Shown in pieces: positions 13,582 to 13,642 of a DNA stretch of 13,642 bases; the stretch's first letter is position 1; the number at the start of each line of letters is the position of its first letter. The stretch comes from Enterospora canceri (lineage: Eukaryota > Microsporidia > Enterocytozoonidae). A program made the position numbers and the translations under genes. The stretch lies in assembly GCA_002087915.1 (NCBI GenBank), contig LWDP01000048.1:1-13642 (forward strand). The letters run 5' to 3'. Below the pieces are notes generated by a model. The model worked only from the letters and a program-made list of their open reading frames with translations, was not told the origin of the DNA and made no database searches.

Positions 13582-13640
13582 AGGAGTGACACTCTTAGTG
13601 ATCTTACGAATAGTCACTTACTCCTACCCAACAGGAGTGA
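13582..13640. repeat. AGGAGTGA repeats and ACTCCT/AGGAGT inverted repeat
   Basis: AGGAGTGA is found at 13582-13589 and 13633-13640, and a further ATAGGAGT at 13491-13498. ACTCCT at 13620-13625 pairs with AGGAGT at 13633-13638 across a 7-bp spacer as a potential hairpin. The cluster runs up to the window edge, so it may continue beyond it. Confidence 0.4.
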
Positions 13641-13642
13641 TA

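Larger units (their letters stand above)
13302..13642. other. Right-end region without a long ORF
   Basis: In 341 bp there is no frame longer than 30 codons from ATG on either strand and I recognise no tRNA or rRNA. It contains AACAAAGAT twice (13348-13356 and 13403-13411), the palindrome GGTATACC (13375-13382), a promoter-like TATAAAAG-CCCC-ATG arrangement on the minus strand, and AGGAGT repeats near the edge. The first few tens of bases must include the promoter of the Rad1-like gene. Confidence 0.5.

Noticed and set aside
13302..13642. Possible tRNA or 5S rRNA gene in the right-end gap
   Set aside because: I found no B-box-like GTTCGA-type motif, cloverleaf arms or recognisable 5S sequence by eye.
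1..13642. CRISPR array, insertion sequence or prokaryotic operon
   Set aside because: There are no regularly spaced direct repeats of CRISPR type and no transposase. The gene families are eukaryotic and strands switch frequently.

Overview
The window looks like part of a microsporidian nuclear genome. The genes are strongly eukaryotic (ribonucleotide reductase R2, eS24, eS30, Ubc12, Mnd1, Eaf6, a homeodomain protein, a Tubby protein). They are intron-free as far as I can see, shorter and more divergent than their usual relatives, and packed with gaps of about 1-110 bp. Most start codons have a CCC tract within about 15 bases upstream, matching the CCC-like start-proximal signal known from microsporidia. 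I recall that a hexokinase fused to a PTPA domain, like the one at 2772-4535, has been reported in the Enterocytozoonidae lineage. I could not check this, so placement below phylum is tentative.

Layout, left to right. 1-1116 (-) is a partial single-pass membrane protein with a 30-residue tandem repeat. 1185-2726 (-) is an unrecognised 513-aa helical protein that diverges across a 45-bp promoter from the PTPA-hexokinase fusion (2772-4535, +). RNR small subunit follows (4601-5656, -), then an unrecognised basic, Cys/His-containing protein (5732-6532, -) and a doubtful 76-aa ORF (6564-6794, +). A divergent homeodomain gene (6856-7326, -) and a Tubby-like gene (7518-8285, +) share a 191-bp promoter rich in TAAT and CCAAT elements. 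A possible beta-propeller protein (8313-9143, +) is convergent with eS24 (9173-9571, -). A 75-aa ORF (9649-9876, -) lies 7 bp behind Ubc12 (9884-10309, -).

On the right, a 90-aa unknown (10418-10690, +) and an Eaf6-like protein (10703-10963, +) run head-on into a calcineurin-B-like protein (10965-11564, -) with a single base between the two stop codons. Mnd1 (11624-12235, -), eS30 (12268-12468, -) and a possible Rad1-like 9-1-1 clamp subunit (12510-13301, -) follow. The last 341 bp hold no long ORF, but they contain a TATA/CCCC promoter-like arrangement ahead of a 29-codon ORF and a cluster of AGGAGT repeats running to the window edge.

The genes do not form one pathway. They are housekeeping functions: dNTP synthesis, two 40S proteins, neddylation, chromatin acetylation, phosphatase regulation, meiotic recombination and perhaps the checkpoint clamp. 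The most notable items are the PTPA-hexokinase fusion with an eroded kinase half, the homeodomain gene next to palindromic TAAT sites, the recurrent promoter signals, and the near-overlapping convergent genes. Several apparent longer reading frames begin with TTG. I trimmed these to the first ATG that fits.
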